DNA of 64,000 bases from Streptomonospora litoralis (GCF_004323735.1 NZ_CP036455.1:1235101-1299100); one strand, 5' to 3'. Numbered from the stretch's first letter, positions 1-9,487 are shown. A program made the numbers and translations. Notes: generated by a model not told the origin, from the sequence alone.

Positions 1-405
1 GGCGACGACGACGTCTCCGGCGGCGACGCGGCCGAACCCGGCGAGAAGGGCAACTACGCGGTGGCGGGGCACCGCACCCCCGGCATCTTCTGGGACCTGG
101 ACCAGGTGGAGACCGGCGACGAGCTCGTCCTGGAGGACGCGCAGAACTTCTACACCTACCGGATCGTCGAGGAGCGCACCGTCACCCCCGACCACGTCGA
201 GGTCGTCGACCCCGACCCGTTCAACCCGGAGAACAACGACGACCCCCGGCGCGCCCTGCTGACGATCACCACCTGCGCACCCAAGCTGAACAACACCCAC
301 CGGCTGATCGTCCACGCCGAGCTGACCGACACCCGCTCCAAGGACCAGGGCATGCCCGACAACATCGCCGACATGGCTCCGCAGGACCAGGGCCAGGGGG
401 AGTGA
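1..405 (+). CDS. Class E sortase (SrtE-type), C-terminal part, cut by window start
   Basis: The open frame enters from before the window, so the true start is not seen. Visible motifs are GHRTPG early, the fold's histidine-bearing segment, and TITTC near residue 90 of the visible part, which matches the TLxTC signature carrying the catalytic cysteine. Sortases are membrane-anchored transpeptidases that attach secreted proteins to the cell wall. Class E enzymes are typical of high-GC actinobacteria and prefer LAxTG-like signals. An expected downstream Arg is missing from the usual spot, although arginines lie nearby in RLIVHAELTDTR. A short membrane protein follows 7 bases later. The family call is firm, but the substrate is unknown. 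Confidence 0.85.
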   Translation, partial: GDDDVSGGDAAEPGEKGNYAVAGHRTPGIFWDLDQVETGDELVLEDAQNFYTYRIVEERTVTPDHVEVVDPDPFNPENNDDPRRALLTITTCAPKLNNTHRLIVHAELTDTRSKDQGMPDNIADMAPQDQGQGE

Positions 406-412
406 TCCGCTG

Positions 413-580
413 ATGTACGGCCTGATCTGGCGCGTGCTGCCCGGCCCCTGGCCGGTCAAGCTGCTGCTGGCGCTGGCTCTGGTGGCGGGCGTCGCCGCCG
501 GGCTGTGGTACTACGTGTTCCCGGCGATCGACCCGCTCATGCCCTTCAACGACGGTGCCGTCGAGGTGCAGGGCGGCTGA
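413..580 (+). CDS. Small single-pass membrane protein downstream of the sortase
   Basis: This 55-residue protein starts at ATG 413, 7 bases after the sortase stop, so the two are probably cotranscribed and coupled. After a short N-terminus (MYGLIWRVLPGPWPVK) it has one hydrophobic segment at roughly residues 16-38, then a short polar tail after PAIDPLMPF. Small membrane proteins of this size often follow sortase E genes in actinomycetes. The position suggests a role linked to the sortase or its membrane site, but this is inference. It is too short for any recognisable domain. Confidence 0.7.
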   Translation: MYGLIWRVLPGPWPVKLLLALALVAGVAAGLWYYVFPAIDPLMPFNDGAVEVQGG

Positions 581-715
581 GGCGGAGCGGGGCGCAGAGG
601 GCGCACCAGCGCCCGGGCGCCACCGCGAGAGTGACGAACGCACCCGCCGGCGCGCCGCATGCGCCCCGGCGCAGCGGGATACCCTCATCCCCGTGAGCAA
701 CTGGGGAATCGCAGC

Positions 716-2434
716 ATGACGCTTGTTGACGCCAACACCGAGGATCGGCTGAGCGGTCTGCGGCAGTGGCAGCGCGAGGCGTTCGAGGAGTACTTCCGCC
801 GGGAGCCGCGGGACTTCCTCGCGGTCGCCACGCCCGGCGCCGGCAAGACCACGTTCGCGCTGACCCTCGCCGCCGAGCTGCTGGCCCGCCACACCATCCG
901 CTCCCTGACCATCGTGTGCCCGACCGAGCACCTGAAGAAGCAGTGGGCCGAGGCCGCGGCGGCGTTCGACATCCCCGTCGACCCCGACTTCAAGAACGGC
1001 CAGGGCGCCCTCGGCAAGCAGTACACCGGTGCCGCCGTCACCTACGCGCAGATCGCCGCGCACCCCATGCTGCACCGCAACCGCACCGAGTCCCGCCGCA
1101 CCCTGGTGATCTTCGACGAGGTCCACCACGCCGGCGACGCCCTGTCCTGGGGCGAGGCCGTCCGCGAGGCGTTCGAACCGGCGGCGCGGCGGTTGTCGCT
1201 GACGGGCACGCCCTTCCGGTCCGACGTCAACCCGATCCCCTTCGTCGAGTACGTCCAGGACCACAACGGCGTGCGGCGCTGCGCCTGGGACTACAGCTAC
1301 GGCTACGCCCCCGCGCTGGCCGACGGGGTCGTACGCCCCGTGATGTTCATGGCCTACTCCGGCGAGATGCGCTGGCGCACCAAGGCCGGCGACGAACTGG
1401 CGGCGCGGCTGGGCGAACCGCTCACCCAAGACGCGCTGGCCCAGGCGTGGCGCGCGGCCCTCGACCCCAAGGGCGACTGGATCAAGAAGGTGCTCGCCGC
1501 CGCCGACCGCCGGCTCACCGAGGTCCGCAACAGCCATCCCGACGCAGGCGGCCTGGTCGTGGCCAGCGACCACGAGAACGCCCGCGCCTACGCGCGCATC
1601 CTGCGACAGATCACCGGCCGCGGCGCCACCGTCGTGCTCTCCGACGACCCCACGGCCAGCAAGAAGATCAAGCAGTTCGCCGAGTCCGACGACCGGTGGA
1701 TGGTCGCGGTGCGCATGGTCTCGGAGGGCGTAGACGTGCCGCGGCTGATGGTGGGCGTCTACGCCACCTCCACCAGTACCGCGCTGTTCTTCGCCCAGGT
1801 GGTCGGCCGCTTCGTGCGGGTGCGCCGGCGCGGCGAACTGGCCTCGGTGTTCCTGCCTTCGGTTCCCACCCTGCTGGAGTACGCCGGGGAGATGGAGCGC
1901 GAGCGCGACCACGCGCTGGACCGCCCTCTCCGCGAGGGCGACTTCGACCCCGAGCAGGAGATGGTCGACGAGGCGCGCAAGAAGCGCGATACGCCCGACG
2001 CCGGCGAGGAGTTGCCGTTCGAGACCATGGAGGCCTCGGCGGAGTTCGACCGGGCGCTGTACGACGGCTCGGAGTTCGGGGGCGGTGCACCGGACTCCCC
2101 CGAGGAGGAGGACTTCCTCGGGCTGCCCGGACTGCTGGAGCCCGAGCAGGTCAGCCAGCTGCTGCGGAAGCGCAAGGCCGACCAGAAGGCCAACGAGCGC
2201 AAGGCACCGCGCAAGGAGGAGTCCGGCCCGCCCGCCCACGAGGTGCTCGCCGATCTGCGCAAGGAGCTGAACAGCCTCGTCGGCGCCTGGCACCACCGCA
2301 CCGGGCAGGCGCACGGCGTCATTCACACCGAGCTGCGCCGCGCATGCGGCGGCCCGCCGATCGCCCAGGCCAGTGAGGAGCAGATCCGGGCGCGTATCGC
2401 CAAGATCCGCACCTGGGCCACCGGCGGGCGGTAA
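716..2434 (+). CDS. Superfamily 2 DEAD/DEAH-type helicase
   Basis: This 572-residue ATP-dependent helicase-like protein carries the SF2 motifs in order. Walker A is ATPGAGKT (K about 44), motif II is DEVH (about 134-137), motif III-like is LTGTPFRSD, motif V-like is SEGVDVPR and motif VI is QVVGRFVR (about 361-368, with the arginine finger). The C-terminal 170 residues are charged and low in complexity. ATG 716 is preferred over the in-frame ATG at 659 because GGGGA lies 8 bases before it and the extra N-terminus looks non-homologous. DEVH places it nearer the RecG/XPB/restriction-type branch than classical DEAD RNA helicases. The nucleic-acid substrate cannot be told from sequence. Confidence 0.9.
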   Translation: MTLVDANTEDRLSGLRQWQREAFEEYFRREPRDFLAVATPGAGKTTFALTLAAELLARHTIRSLTIVCPTEHLKKQWAEAAAAFDIPVDPDFKNGQGALGKQYTGAAVTYAQIAAHPMLHRNRTESRRTLVIFDEVHHAGDALSWGEAVREAFEPAARRLSLTGTPFRSDVNPIPFVEYVQDHNGVRRCAWDYSYGYAPALADGVVRPVMFMAYSGEMRWRTKAGDELAARLGEPLTQDALAQAWRAALDPKGDWIKKVLAAADRRLTEVRNSHPDAGGLVVASDHENARAYARILRQITGRGATVVLSDDPTASKKIKQFAESDDRWMVAVRMVSEGVDVPRLMVGVYATSTSTALFFAQVVGRFVRVRRRGELASVFLPSVPTLLEYAGEMERERDHALDRPLREGDFDPEQEMVDEARKKRDTPDAGEELPFETMEASAEFDRALYDGSEFGGGAPDSPEEEDFLGLPGLLEPEQVSQLLRKRKADQKANERKAPRKEESGPPAHEVLADLRKELNSLVGAWHHRTGQAHGVIHTELRRACGGPPIAQASEEQIRARIAKIRTWATGGR

Positions 2435-2582
2435 CCGGCGGAGAAGGCACCACCGGGGCGGGCGGCGCTCGGGTATCTACTCGGGTGCCTGCGCGCGGGG
2501 CGACGGTTGCGCAAGGACCGGCAAACTCTTCGCAAGGCGGGCATGCCGCCCGGGATTAGGTGTAATCAGGTAACTACCTTCC

Positions 2583-3683
2583 GTGTTTATGGAACACGGT
2601 GGAAAAACCCGAAGCACGGCCATGGGTGGCGAAACGGGCGCGGCGCTGCGGCTGTGGGGCGGTCTGCTGATGGGGGCGGGCGCGCTCGCCGGCGTCGTCG
2701 CCGCATCCGCCGCCGAGGCCGACACGACGGGAGCCGCGCGAGCCGCGGACGACTGCCCGCCGGAGTCCGCGCAGAGCCGGATCGAGCCCCGCCGCGACGA
2801 GCACGGCCACCTCACCGCCGAGGAGGCCGCAGCATACGACAAGGAACTGCGCGAGGCGCTGCGGGCCCAGCAGGGCCCCGACGCGCAGGAATCCGCCGCT
2901 GAGATCACCGTTCCGGTCGCGGTGCACATAATCCACGCCGAGGACGGCACCGGCGACGTCTCCGCCGAAACCGTGAACGAGCAGATCGCCGTGCTGAACA
3001 AGGCGTTCCGAGGCGGCTACTCCGGTGCCGACACGCGCTTCGACTTCCGCCTGGAGGACGTCACCCGGACGGCGGACGACGCGTGGGCCGCCGACTTCAG
3101 CGCGAACGAGAGCGAGATCAAGAGCAGCCTGCGCCAGGGCGGAGCGGAGACGCTCAACCTCTACATCGCTCAGCTGGGCGACGGAATCCTCGGCCAGGCC
3201 ACCTTCCCGCAGGACTACTCCGCCGCCCCCGAGAGCGACGGAGTCGTGGTCGACCGCAACACCATTCCCGGCGGCGGGCTGGAGGGCTTCGACCTGGGGT
3301 TCACCGCCGTCCACGAGAGCGGCCACTGGCTCGGCCTGTTCCACACCTTCCAGAACGCCTGCACCGAACCGGGAGACTACGTGGCGGACACCCCCTACGA
3401 GGCCGAACAGTCGTCGGGGTGCCCGGAGGGCCGAGACACCTGCCCCGCCCGATCCGGCGACGACCCGGTGCACAACTTCATGGACTACAGCGACGACCCG
3501 TGCCTGAACAACTTCACCGAAGGCCAGGCCACCCGCATGTCGGAGCACTGGACGGCGTTCCGCTCCCCGGAGCCCGAACCGACACCGACACCCACGCCCA
3601 CGGCGTCGCCGACCGCGTCACCGACGCCGACGCCTACCGCATCGCCGATTCCGTCGGCTTCGGCACCCTCGCCCGCCGCATAG
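2583..3683 (+). CDS. Secreted zinc metalloprotease, M43 (pappalysin/cytophagalysin)-like
   Basis: The protein begins with a probable signal peptide (hydrophobic GGLLMGAGALAGVVAASAA after a short charged stretch). The catalytic domain has the long zinc motif HESGHWLGLFH (HExxHxxGxxH) and a downstream Met-turn, NFMDYSDD, the combination typical of M43 metzincins. Cysteine pairs (NACTEPGD, SSGCPEGRDTC, DPCLNN) suggest disulfides outside the cell. The C-terminus is a Pro/Thr/Ser tail of PTPT and ASPT repeats, a likely wall-spanning or linker region without an LPxTG signal. GTG 2583, ATG 2589 and ATG 2622 are all possible starts, and none has a convincing ribosome-binding site. Confidence 0.85.
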   Translation: MFMEHGGKTRSTAMGGETGAALRLWGGLLMGAGALAGVVAASAAEADTTGAARAADDCPPESAQSRIEPRRDEHGHLTAEEAAAYDKELREALRAQQGPDAQESAAEITVPVAVHIIHAEDGTGDVSAETVNEQIAVLNKAFRGGYSGADTRFDFRLEDVTRTADDAWAADFSANESEIKSSLRQGGAETLNLYIAQLGDGILGQATFPQDYSAAPESDGVVVDRNTIPGGGLEGFDLGFTAVHESGHWLGLFHTFQNACTEPGDYVADTPYEAEQSSGCPEGRDTCPARSGDDPVHNFMDYSDDPCLNNFTEGQATRMSEHWTAFRSPEPEPTPTPTPTASPTASPTPTPTASPIPSASAPSPAA

Positions 3684-3748
3684 CAGAGGGTGCCCGATAG
3701 GCACCGCGGGCGGCGGGGAGCGCACCGGGCGCCGATAAACTCGGCCCC

Positions 3749-4768
3749 ATGGCAGCGACCAAGACCTACCTCACGGGCATCCAGACCTCCGGCATGCCCC
3801 ACCTCGGCAACTACTACGGCGCGATCCAGCCCGCGCTGGCCGCCGCCGAGTCCAACGACTCCCTGTACTTCCTCGCCGACTACCACTCGCTGAACTCGGT
3901 CAAGGAACCGGCGAGGCTGCGCGAGGACGTCCGGTCGGTCGCCGCCACCTGGCTCGCCTGCGGGCTGGACCCGGAACGCACCGTGCTCTACCGCCAGTCC
4001 AGCATCCCCGAGGTGTTCGAGCTGGCCACCGTGCTGTCCAGCGTCACCGCCAAGGGGCTGATGAACCGGGCGCACGCCTACAAGGCCGCGCGCGACCGCA
4101 ACGAGGCTGCGGGCAGCTCCGAGCTCGACGCCGGGATCAACATGGGCCTGTTCAACTACCCGATCCTCATGGCGGCCGACATCCTCGTCATGGAGACCGA
4201 CGTCGTGCCCGTGGGCCGCGACCAGGCGCAGCACATCGAGTACACGGCCGATATCGCCCGCGCCTTCAACCACCTCTACGGCGAGCACTACAGCTTCCCC
4301 GTCCCCGAGGGCGCCTACCCCGCGGACGGCGACGGTGAGGGCAGCATCCTGCCCGGTGTCGACGGCCGCAAGATGAGCAAGTCCTACGACAATCACATCC
4401 CGCTGTTCATGCCGGAGAACAAGCTGAAGAAGCTGATCCGGCGCATCCCCACCGACTCCACCCCCGTGGAGGAGCCCAAGGACCCCGACACCTCGGTGCC
4501 GTTCCAGCTGCTCGCGCGGTTCGGCCAGGCCGAGCACGTCGGCGGCGTCCGCAAGCGCCTGGAGGCCGGCGGTATGGGCTGGGGCGAGCTGAAGAACGAG
4601 CTGTTCGAGGTGGTGAACGAACGATTCGGCGCCATGCGGGAGCGCTACGACTCACTCGTGGCGCCAGGTAGCGAGCTGGACGACATCCTTCAGGCCGGAG
4701 CCCAGCGCGCCCGGCGCCGCGCCGGAGCGACCCTGGCCAAGGTGCGCAGAGCCGTGGGCATCGACTAG
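3749..4768 (+). CDS. trpS: Tryptophan-tRNA ligase
   Basis: This 339-residue class Ic aminoacyl-tRNA synthetase charges tRNA-Trp using ATP in the cytoplasm. Its HIGH-like motif is HLGNYYGAI near residue 18 and the KMSKS loop is GRKMSKSYDNH near residue 208. The length matches bacterial TrpRS (about 330-350). Internal landmarks such as FNYPILMAADIL and PVGRDQAQHIEYT belong to the tryptophan-binding half. The FkbM-type methyltransferase begins 3 bases after the stop, so the two probably share a transcript. Actinomycetes often carry two TrpRS genes, and the window does not show whether this is the housekeeping one. Confidence 0.95.
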   Translation: MAATKTYLTGIQTSGMPHLGNYYGAIQPALAAAESNDSLYFLADYHSLNSVKEPARLREDVRSVAATWLACGLDPERTVLYRQSSIPEVFELATVLSSVTAKGLMNRAHAYKAARDRNEAAGSSELDAGINMGLFNYPILMAADILVMETDVVPVGRDQAQHIEYTADIARAFNHLYGEHYSFPVPEGAYPADGDGEGSILPGVDGRKMSKSYDNHIPLFMPENKLKKLIRRIPTDSTPVEEPKDPDTSVPFQLLARFGQAEHVGGVRKRLEAGGMGWGELKNELFEVVNERFGAMRERYDSLVAPGSELDDILQAGAQRARRRAGATLAKVRRAVGID

Positions 4769-4771
4769 GCC

Positions 4772-5527
4772 ATGGCCGCGATCCATCACCGGCCCGCGGT
4801 GCGCGCGCTCGGCGCGGCGCTGCGCGGCCTCTCCCCGCACGCCTTCTTCATCGAGCGCGAGGTCGCCGGGCTCGCCGAGATCGTCCGCCCCGGCGACGTG
4901 TGCCTGGACGCGGGCGCCGAGTACGGGCTCTACACCTTCACCCTGGCCGACCTCGCGGGGCCCGGCGGCCGGGTCGTGGCCGTCGAGCCGCTCCCCGGTC
5001 CCGCCGCCTTCCTGCGCTCGGCCGCCCGCGCACTGGGCGCGGGCAACGTCCGCGTGCTCCGCCGCGCCCTCGCCGCCGAGGAGGGCGCGGGCACCCTCAG
5101 CCTGCCGGTGCGGCGCGGCCTGCCGGTGCACGGCCGCGCGTTCTTGACGGCGGGGGCGCAGGGTGCGGGCCCCAACGCCGAATTCGGCGCCGAACGCACG
5201 GTGACCACGCCTGTCACCACGCTCGACTCCCTGGTCGGCGAGTTGGGGCTGGACCGACTCGACTTCGTCAAGGCCGATGTCGAAGGCGCCGAGCTGGCCG
5301 TGCTGGACGGCGGCCGGCAGACGCTGCGGACCCATCGCCCCGCGCTGCTGCTGGAGATCGAGGACCGGCACCTGGCCAAGTACGGGGCGCGCGCGGCCGA
5401 CGTCGCGGAGCGGCTCGCGGAACTGGGCTACCGCATGCGCGTACGGGTGGGGCGCACCTGGCGCCCGGCCGACCGGGTGCGCGAGGGCCACCGCAACTAC
5501 CTGTTCACGGCCGAACCCCGGGACTGA
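4772..5527 (+). CDS. FkbM-family SAM-dependent methyltransferase
   Basis: This 251-residue protein has the FkbM methyltransferase layout. The SAM-binding glycine-rich region is LDAGAEYGLYTF, the acidic end of strand 2 is VVAVEPLPG, and the characteristic C-terminal block contains LDFVKADVEGAELAVL. FkbM enzymes methylate hydroxyl or carboxyl groups on small molecules and sugars, and the substrate here cannot be predicted. The start lies 3 bases after trpS, implying translational coupling. No biosynthetic cluster surrounds it, so it may act in surface glycan or lipid modification, which is a guess. Confidence 0.85.
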   Translation: MAAIHHRPAVRALGAALRGLSPHAFFIEREVAGLAEIVRPGDVCLDAGAEYGLYTFTLADLAGPGGRVVAVEPLPGPAAFLRSAARALGAGNVRVLRRALAAEEGAGTLSLPVRRGLPVHGRAFLTAGAQGAGPNAEFGAERTVTTPVTTLDSLVGELGLDRLDFVKADVEGAELAVLDGGRQTLRTHRPALLLEIEDRHLAKYGARAADVAERLAELGYRMRVRVGRTWRPADRVREGHRNYLFTAEPRD

Positions 5528-5641
5528 GCCGGGGCCCGATCCGCGATGACGGCGCCCCGGCTCCTCGGCGCGGCCGGACACTCTCGCCGCCTCCGCACTC
5601 GCTCGGCGCTCCCGCGCCGCGCGGGCTGCCCGTTCACCGGC

Positions 5642-6217
5642 TCACGCCGCGACGACCGGCTCGCCGTCCAGGCGGACGCCGTTCTCCGCCATCTGGCCCA
5701 GGGCTCCGTCGGTGCCCGTGCGCGAGACGCCCGCTGTCAGGCCCAGCAGCACCCGGGTGTCGAACCCGGCCGCCGCCGCGTCCAGCGCCGTCGCCCGTAC
5801 GCAGTGGTCGGTGGCGATTCCCACGATGTCGACGGAGTCGGCGCCCAGGTCGCGCAGCCACCGCTCCAGACGCCGCCCGTCGTCGGTCTCGCCCTCGAAG
5901 CCGCTGTAGCCGGAGCTGTACTGGCCTTTGCGGAACACCGCGTCGACGTCGTCGGTCCGGAATCCGGGGTGGAACTCGGCGCCGGGCGTTCCCGCGACGC
6001 AGTGCACCGGCCAGCTCTCCACGAAGTCGGGGTCGTCGGAGAAGTGCGAGCCAGGGTCGATGTGGTGGTCGCGGGTGGCCGCGACACCGGCGTACTCACC
6101 GCGGTGCCCGGCGATGAACTCCGTGACCTCGCCGGCGACCCCGGCACCTCCGGTCACGGCCAGGCTGCCGCCTTCGCAGAAGTCGTTCTGCACGTCGACG
6201 ACGATCAAAGCCCGCAT
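5642..6217 (-). CDS. pncA: Nicotinamidase
   Basis: This 191-residue isochorismatase-fold amidase converts nicotinamide to nicotinate for NAD salvage. The catalytic triad is visible: Asp8 in VDVQNDF, Lys in FRKGQYSSG and Cys in ATDHCVRAT. The metal site of the PncA family is present as RDHHIDPGSHF. ATG 6217 is preceded by a near-perfect ribosome-binding site, AAGGAGGA, 5 bases away. Nicotinate phosphoribosyltransferase lies just upstream on the same strand, 131 bases away, and uses this enzyme's product, so the pair is a functional salvage unit. Confidence 0.95.
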   Translation of the reverse strand: MRALIVVDVQNDFCEGGSLAVTGGAGVAGEVTEFIAGHRGEYAGVAATRDHHIDPGSHFSDDPDFVESWPVHCVAGTPGAEFHPGFRTDDVDAVFRKGQYSSGYSGFEGETDDGRRLERWLRDLGADSVDIVGIATDHCVRATALDAAAAGFDTRVLLGLTAGVSRTGTDGALGQMAENGVRLDGEPVVAA

Positions 6218-6348
6218 TGCGGTCCTCCTTAATCGGGCGGGTCCGCGCGCCGTGCGGGTCGCGGCGCCGTAGGCGTCCGTCGTCCCGGTGCGCGCCGACC
6301 GCACCCGCGAATCTGCGGTTGTGCTTTTCCTGCCCGGAGTTCCCGGAC

Positions 6349-7662
6349 TCAGTCCCCGGCCTCGTGCCCGAAGTGCGTCGGAATGACGGGCTCCGCCCGG
6401 TTCATCCGGTAGGCCGACTCCGGCAGCTCCGCCACGGCGCGTGCGTGGCGTTCGCGCGCCGCCTCCAGCGGCTCGCGGCCCACGACCTCGCCCCCGGTCA
6501 CGAGCCGGCGCAGCAGCGGGCGCAGCCGGGGACCCTCCTGCGGCTCCTGCTCGCCGACCAGCTCGGCGGTGGCCACGCCCGACTCGTCCAGTCGGCGCGA
6601 CCCCCACTTGCGCCCGCCCTTGCTGGGTTTGCCCACCGACCGCTTGGCGACCGGCTCCAGCTCGTCGCCCGAGCCCTGCGCCGAGCGTGCCACCAGCTTG
6701 TAGACCAGCGAGGCCGTGGGCGCGCCCGATCCCGTGACCAGGGCGGTCCCGACCCCGTAGCCGTCGACCGGGGCCACGGCCAGGGCCTGGATGGCGTGCT
6801 CGTCCAGATCGCCGGTGATGACGATGCGGGTGTCGGCGGCGCCCAGTCCATCCAGCAGTTCGCGCACCCGGAACGCGCTGCGGCTGAGGTCTCCGGAGTC
6901 GATGCGCACGCCGCCCAGCGCGGCTCCGCCGAGTTCGACGCCGGTGCGCACGGCCTCCTCCACGTCGAAGGTGTCCACCAGCAGCGTGGTGTCGATTCCC
7001 AGCGCGCGCAGCTGCGCGTCGAACGCCTCGCGCTCGGTGTCGTGCACGAGCACGAACGCGTGCGCGCTGGTTCCGGCGGTCGGGACGCCGAAGCGCCGTC
7101 CCGCCTCCAGGTTCGAGGTCGAGGCGAATCCCCCCAGATACGCGGCGCGGGCCGCCGCCACCGCCGACATCTCGTGGGTGCGGCGCGAGCCCATCTCGAT
7201 CATCGGCCGGTTCTCGGCCGCCAGCGCCATGCGCGAGGCCGCCGCGGCGATCGCGCTGTCGTGGTTGTAGACGGACAGCGCGATGGTCTCCAGCAGCACC
7301 GACTCGGCGAACGTGCCCTCGACCACCAGGATCGGTGAGCCGGGGAAGTAGCAGTCGCCTTCGCCGTATCCCCAGATGTCGCCGGAGAAGCGGTAGTCGG
7401 CGAGCCACTTCAGCGTGGCGTCGTCGATGCCGCCGGCGTCGGCGAGGTAGTCCAGCGCCGCGGTGTCGAAGCGGAAGCGCTCCAGCGCGTCCAGGAACCG
7501 GTCGGTGCCGGCGACGACGCCGTAGCCGCGGTTCTCGGGCAGCCGCCGGGCGAACATCTCGAAGACGGTCCTCCGGTTCGCGGCCCCGCTCTGCAGGGCG
7601 CCCTGCAGCATCGTCAGCTCGTACCTGTCGGTCAGGAGTGCGCTGCTCGCATCGTCGGTCAT
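6349..7662 (-). CDS. pncB: Nicotinate phosphoribosyltransferase
   Basis: This 437-residue type II phosphoribosyltransferase makes nicotinate mononucleotide from nicotinate and PRPP, the second step of the Preiss-Handler salvage route. The N-terminal landmark LLTDRYELTMLQGAL is typical of the family. Other landmarks are the active-site region MIEMGSRRTHEM, the barrel segment VRIDSGDLS and the phosphate-binding region ITGDLDEH. ATG 7662 gives the family-standard N-terminus, and an upstream in-frame start at 7710 would add non-conserved residues. It is divergent from clpS, the same arrangement as Rv1330c/Rv1331 in M. tuberculosis. Confidence 0.95.
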   Translation of the reverse strand: MTDDASSALLTDRYELTMLQGALQSGAANRRTVFEMFARRLPENRGYGVVAGTDRFLDALERFRFDTAALDYLADAGGIDDATLKWLADYRFSGDIWGYGEGDCYFPGSPILVVEGTFAESVLLETIALSVYNHDSAIAAAASRMALAAENRPMIEMGSRRTHEMSAVAAARAAYLGGFASTSNLEAGRRFGVPTAGTSAHAFVLVHDTEREAFDAQLRALGIDTTLLVDTFDVEEAVRTGVELGGAALGGVRIDSGDLSRSAFRVRELLDGLGAADTRIVITGDLDEHAIQALAVAPVDGYGVGTALVTGSGAPTASLVYKLVARSAQGSGDELEPVAKRSVGKPSKGGRKWGSRRLDESGVATAELVGEQEPQEGPRLRPLLRRLVTGGEVVGREPLEAARERHARAVAELPESAYRMNRAEPVIPTHFGHEAGD

Positions 7663-7886
7663 AGCGGACCAGCCTAGTTTGTGTCTGTCGGTATCAAAAT
7701 GGGCCGCCACTTATGACACTGCCCACGAGAGCGGGCTACCAACAGTGGCACCATGGATACCGTAGGCGGGAAACCCGCGCCGGAGCCCGCGCGTCGCCCC
7801 TTGGGGAGCCGCCGCGGCGGCGCAGGCCGGGCACCCCGCCCCCCAGGTAGGCCGGCAACGGCGGACGCAAGGCAGGTGAACGACCC

Positions 7887-8177
7887 GTGAGTACGGCACC
7901 GGTCGAATTGGAGCGGCCGGAAACCGAGGAGGACGTGCGGCCGGATCTCCCGTGGGTGACCATCGTGTGGAACGATCCGGTCAACCTGATGTCGTATGTC
8001 ACCTACGTCTTCCAGACGGTGTTCGGCTATCCCCGGAGCAAGGCGCACTCGCTCATGCTCGACGTGCACCACAAGGGGCGCGCCGTGGTCTCCAGCGGCA
8101 GCAGGGAGGAGATGGAGCGCGACGTCGCGGTCCTGCACGAGTACGGTCTGTGGGCGACCCTCCAGCAGGACACCTGA
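7887..8177 (+). CDS. clpS: Clp protease adaptor ClpS
   Basis: This 96-residue adaptor binds N-degron substrates and delivers them to the ClpC/ClpA unfoldase. The conserved core is present: [15 protein letters not shown] with the N-end-rule pocket Asn-Asp, and the later helix around [16 protein letters not shown]. Length and the flexible acidic N-terminus (ETEEDVRPD) match the family. The start is GTG 7887. DUF2017 follows at 8274, an order conserved in many actinobacteria. The 224-base region to divergent pncB must hold both promoters. Confidence 0.95.
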   Translation: MSTAPVELERPETEEDVRPDLPWVTIVWNDPVNLMSYVTYVFQTVFGYPRSKAHSLMLDVHHKGRAVVSSGSREEMERDVAVLHEYGLWATLQQDT

Positions 8178-8273
8178 GCGCGGGAAAGGCCCCGCGGAGC
8201 CGGGGCGCCGCGGCGGGGGAGCGCGGCAGGCGGAACGAACCGGCAACGGCAGGCGGAACGGTGGAACGTAGCG

Positions 8274-8837
8274 ATGACACGAGGCTTCCGGGCCGTCGGC
8301 GGCGGAGTGGCCGTCGACCTCGACTCCGATGAGGCCGAGATCCTGCGGGCCATGGCGGCCCTGGTGCTGGAGATGGTCGAGGCGCCCCCGGAGAAGGACG
8401 AGTTCGAGCGCATCCTCGGCATCGGCGAAAGCACGGAAACCCCCGAGGACCCCGTTCTGGCACGCCTGCTGCCGGACGCCTACAGCGGCGACGACGCCGA
8501 CCTCTCCGGCGAGTTCCGCCGCTTCACCGAGGACGGCCTGCGCCTGCACAAGCGCGAGAACGCCCAGTCGCTCATGGACGCCCTGCCCGCCTCCGGCGGC
8601 GGCCGGGTCGAACTGGACCCCGCGGGCGGGCACGCATGGCTGAAGTCGCTCAACGACGTCCGGCTGACCCTGGGTACCCGGTTGGGGATCGACGAGGAGA
8701 CCCAGGACGCCTATATGCGCGGCGAGGACGCCGTGCCCGAGGCCGACGCCACCGCCATGCACCTCTACGCCTGGCTGGGGGAGCTCCAGGAGACCCTGGT
8801 CGAAGCGCTGTTCGAGGCGGGGCCCGAGGGCTCGTGA
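8274..8837 (+). CDS. DUF2017 family protein
   Basis: This 187-residue acidic, mainly helical protein matches the actinobacterial DUF2017 pattern: an N-terminal FRAVGGGVAVDLDSDEAEILRA-like segment (residues 3-24) and a C-terminal helical half with DVRLTLGTRLGID. No catalytic motif or membrane segment is seen. The family is nearly always next to clpS and the Mec/CysO/CysM genes (Rv1332 in M. tuberculosis), so a role linked to Clp proteolysis or to this cluster is possible but unproven. It lies 96 bases downstream of clpS on the same strand. Confidence 0.85.
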   Translation: MTRGFRAVGGGVAVDLDSDEAEILRAMAALVLEMVEAPPEKDEFERILGIGESTETPEDPVLARLLPDAYSGDDADLSGEFRRFTEDGLRLHKRENAQSLMDALPASGGGRVELDPAGGHAWLKSLNDVRLTLGTRLGIDEETQDAYMRGEDAVPEADATAMHLYAWLGELQETLVEALFEAGPEGS

Positions 8838-8901
8838 GCGCCCGCGTGGAAGACATACCCAGTGGGTGGGTAGGGAAATATTCTGGGCTAGGCTGAGGGC
8901 C

Positions 8902-9324
8902 ATGCTGAGGATCAACCGCGCGATCTACGAGCGGATCGTCGCCCATGCACGCCGCGACCACCCCGACGAGGCGTGCGGCGTCGTCGCCGGCCCGGAGGGC
9001 ACCGACCGGCCCGAGCGGTTCATCGAGATGGCCAACGCCGAACGCTCCCCGACCTTCTACCGGTTCGACTCCAAGGAGCAGCTCCACGTCTGGCGCGAGA
9101 TGGACGACCGCGACGAGGAGCCCGTGGTCATCTACCACTCCCACACCGCCACCGAGGCATACCCCTCGCGCACCGACATCTCCTACGCCTCCGAGCCCAA
9201 CGCGCACTACGTGCTCGTCTCCACGCGCGACTCCGAGACCGAGGAGTTCCGGTCCTACCGCATCGTGGACGAAAAGGTGACCGAGGAGCCGGTCGAGATC
9301 GTCGAGGGCGAATACGCCGCGTAG
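8902..9324 (+). CDS. mec: JAMM/MPN metallopeptidase, CysO-cysteine hydrolase (Mec-like)
   Basis: This 140-residue protein has a complete JAMM zinc site: a glutamate at the first strand, then HSH (HSHTATEAYPSRTD) with Ser and Asp at the expected spacing. In M. tuberculosis the orthologous Mec (Rv1334) releases cysteine from the CysO C-terminus, and the CysO and CysM genes directly follow here too. ATG 8902 is chosen over the in-frame start at 8866 because it gives the compact family N-terminus MLRINRAIYE. The enzyme may also trim CysO, whose C-terminus here extends past Gly-Gly. Confidence 0.9.
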   Translation: MLRINRAIYERIVAHARRDHPDEACGVVAGPEGTDRPERFIEMANAERSPTFYRFDSKEQLHVWREMDDRDEEPVVIYHSHTATEAYPSRTDISYASEPNAHYVLVSTRDSETEEFRSYRIVDEKVTEEPVEIVEGEYAA

Positions 9325-9487
9325 GCTCGCGGCGGCGATCGGGTCCCGCCTCGAAAGAGCAGACGCCCGCACGGCGGCGCGGAATCACCGATCGGCGCCG
9401 CCTGTTGCAACGCAGGGCAGGAGTGCGCGCCCGCACGCCCGCACCGCCTGACAGACGCAGACGTCCACACGCTACGGAGAAACGCTC

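Noticed and set aside
266-2326. 686-residue open frame antisense to the helicase gene
   Set aside because: It is the complement of a gene with clear SF2 motifs; long antisense frames arise because stops are rare in high-GC DNA, and its sequence is low complexity.
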